Shown: in pieces, positions 5,075-6,218 of the stretch
Position numbering within the stretch: the stretch's first letter is position 1
How the letters are laid out: every line of letters begins with the position of its first letter
Assembly: GCA_029335935.2 (NCBI GenBank)
Contig: JARJMV020000331.1
Location: 1 to 6,218 of the forward strand
From: a bacterium
Lineage (GTDB): Bacteria > Armatimonadota > Fimbriimonadia > Fimbriimonadales > GBS-DC
Length of the DNA stretch: 6,218 nt
Direction: 5' to 3'
The notes under the pieces: generated by a model
What the model was told of the DNA's origin: nothing
Databases searched by the model: none
The model's input: only the letters and a program-made list of their open reading frames with translations
Made by a program: the position numbers and the translations under genes

Positions 5075-6218
5075 TACACCGTCACACTTATTCGAGGCGA
5101 TGGGATAGGTCCCGAAATCGCCGAGTCGGTCATTGAGATTTTCGAGGCGGCGGCAGTGCCCGTGCGCTGGGAAGAGGCTTATGCTGGGCTGAGCTGTTTG
5201 GAGCGATACGGCGCACTCTGCCCAGAGGCGACTTTGGAGTCGATACGGCGCAACCGTATCGCGCTCAAAGGGCCCACGACCACCCCCATCGGCGGTGGGC
5301 ATCGCAGCATCAATGTCGCCATCCGCAAGGCGTTCGAGCTGTTCGCGAATGTGCGCCCTGCGCGTTCGATTCCCGGTGTGCAATCGCGCTACAACGATAT
5401 CGACATCATCTTAGTGCGCGAGAATATCGAGGATACATATGCAGGCGTGGAGTATTGGCAGACGCCCGATGTCGCCGAGTCGCTGCGCCTGATTTCACGC
5501 CCTGGCTCGGCGGCGGTGATACGCTATGCGTTCGACTTGGCGCGGCGGCTGGGCAGGCGCAAAGTGACCTGCGTGCACAAGGCGAACATTCAGAAACTCT
5601 CGGACGGGCTGTTTTTAGAGTGCTTCCGCGCGATGGCCCAAGAGTACCCCGACTTGGAGAGCGACGACATCTTGGTAGACAACGCCTGTATGCAGCTGGT
5701 GATGCGTCCCGAGCGGTTCGATGTGATGGTGTTGCCGAACCTGTTTGGCGACATTGTGAGTGATTTGTGCGCGGGTCTGATTGGCGGGTTGGGCGTCGCG
5801 CCAGGGGGCAACATCGGCAACGGCTACGCGGTGTTTGAGGCGGTGCACGGCTCCGCGCCCGATATTGCAGGCAAGGGGATTGCGAACCCCACAGCATTTA
5901 TTCTGTCGGCGGTGCAGATGCTTCGGCACTTGGGGTTGCATGCAGACGCCGAGCGGATTGAGAGCGCGCTGCGCTACACACTGGTTTCAGGCATCAAGAC
6001 GCGCGATTTGGGCGGCAACGCGAACACGCGCGAGTTCACGAAAGCAATTGTCAGCAATCTGCCTCCACGCGCACAGGTACAGGCGCAGAACGAGCCTGTG
6101 GTGGAGCCGTATCGCACGCCGATGCTCCCGCCGCGCGCCACAGCGCAAGAGGCATGGCAAACCGTGGGGATAGACCTCTTCTTCCACGCGCTGCAGCCCC
6201 CTACCGACCTGCCTGCAC
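5057..6218 (+). CDS. icd: Isocitrate dehydrogenase, Thermus/Rickettsia type, probably NAD-dependent (3' end missing)
   Basis: The frame is open from the ATG at 5057 to the right edge, giving 387 residues without a stop. The enzyme oxidatively decarboxylates isocitrate to 2-oxoglutarate in the TCA cycle, in the cytoplasm. The beta-decarboxylating dehydrogenase fold is clear: RGDGIGPE (13-20), then the isocitrate site RSINVAIR with Ser84, Asn86 and Arg90, matching E. coli Ser113, Asn115 and Arg119. Further matches are Arg100 (129), Arg121 (153), Tyr128 (160) and Lys175 (230); Asp208, Asp232 and Asp236 match the metal ligands. HGSAPDIAGKGIANP (264-278) has Asp269, Ile270 and Ala276 where NADP enzymes have Lys344, Tyr345 and Val351, so NAD+ is predicted. 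YAGVEYWQTPDVAESLRLIS and the beginning VGIDLFF of a C-terminal extension match the long Thermus-type enzyme (about 500 residues), so roughly 100 residues are probably missing. An alternative start is the ATG at 5066. Confidence 0.93.
   Translation, partial: MPDMDAYTVTLIRGDGIGPEIAESVIEIFEAAAVPVRWEEAYAGLSCLERYGALCPEATLESIRRNRIALKGPTTTPIGGGHRSINVAIRKAFELFANVRPARSIPGVQSRYNDIDIILVRENIEDTYAGVEYWQTPDVAESLRLISRPGSAAVIRYAFDLARRLGRRKVTCVHKANIQKLSDGLFLECFRAMAQEYPDLESDDILVDNACMQLVMRPERFDVMVLPNLFGDIVSDLCAGLIGGLGVAPGGNIGNGYAVFEAVHGSAPDIAGKGIANPTAFILSAVQMLRHLGLHADAERIESALRYTLVSGIKTRDLGGNANTREFTKAIVSNLPPRAQVQAQNEPVVEPYRTPMLPPRATAQEAWQTVGIDLFFHALQPPTDLPA

Noticed and set aside
4928..5383. Minus-strand frame of 151 codons opposite the start of icd
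   Set aside because: It is antisense to strongly conserved dehydrogenase motifs and overlaps the HDOD start. It has no recognisable domain.
5057..6218. Identification as 3-isopropylmalate or homoisocitrate dehydrogenase
   Set aside because: The substrate helix has the Ser-x-Asn-x-x-x-Arg pattern of isocitrate dehydrogenases. The isopropylmalate-type leucine-rich pattern is absent, and the C-terminal extension fits the long isocitrate type.

Overview
The window is a GC-rich bacterial chromosomal segment of compact genes. It reads, left to right: a palindromic repeat array (1-199), a tRNA-Leu(CAA) gene on the minus strand with its own promoter, a plus-strand secreted S41 peptidase, a minus-strand secreted FAD oxidoreductase with surface-anchoring SLH repeats, a minus-strand HDOD signalling protein, and a plus-strand isocitrate dehydrogenase gene cut by the right edge. 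No plasmid, phage or transposase gene is visible.

Organism: the sequence alone does not name it. The isocitrate dehydrogenase resembles the long Thermus/Rickettsia-type enzyme. SLH repeats on an FAD_oxidored enzyme and short-motif hairpin repeats between genes fit deep-branching, often thermophilic, bacteria. Armatimonadota is my best guess, with low confidence, and it is inference only.

Region 1-355: a 105-bp block is tandemly duplicated, the second copy incomplete. Each block carries two copies of a 27-bp element made of 9-bp palindromic arms around a GNRA tetraloop. The array stops 11 bp past the 3' CCA of the tRNA gene. The 55 bp between the tRNA and the peptidase gene hold a convincing tRNA promoter with a perfect TATAAT box.

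Region 355-4101: the S41 peptidase and the FAD oxidoreductase converge and overlap tail-to-tail by 24 bp. Both carry export signals, so both probably act outside the cytoplasm. The oxidoreductase start is fixed by a GGAGG ribosome site and a signal peptide, 37 codons inside the longest open frame.

Region 4102-6218: the HDOD gene and the isocitrate dehydrogenase gene diverge from an 88-bp gap. The HDOD gene lies upstream of the oxidoreductase on the same strand, separated by 120 bp containing a perfect 14-bp-stem hairpin. The dehydrogenase gene has its weak ribosome site and start codon inside a 13-bp hairpin, and its cofactor-site residues predict NAD+ rather than NADP+. The genes do not form one pathway; the window looks like ordinary core chromosome with a repeat cluster at its left end.
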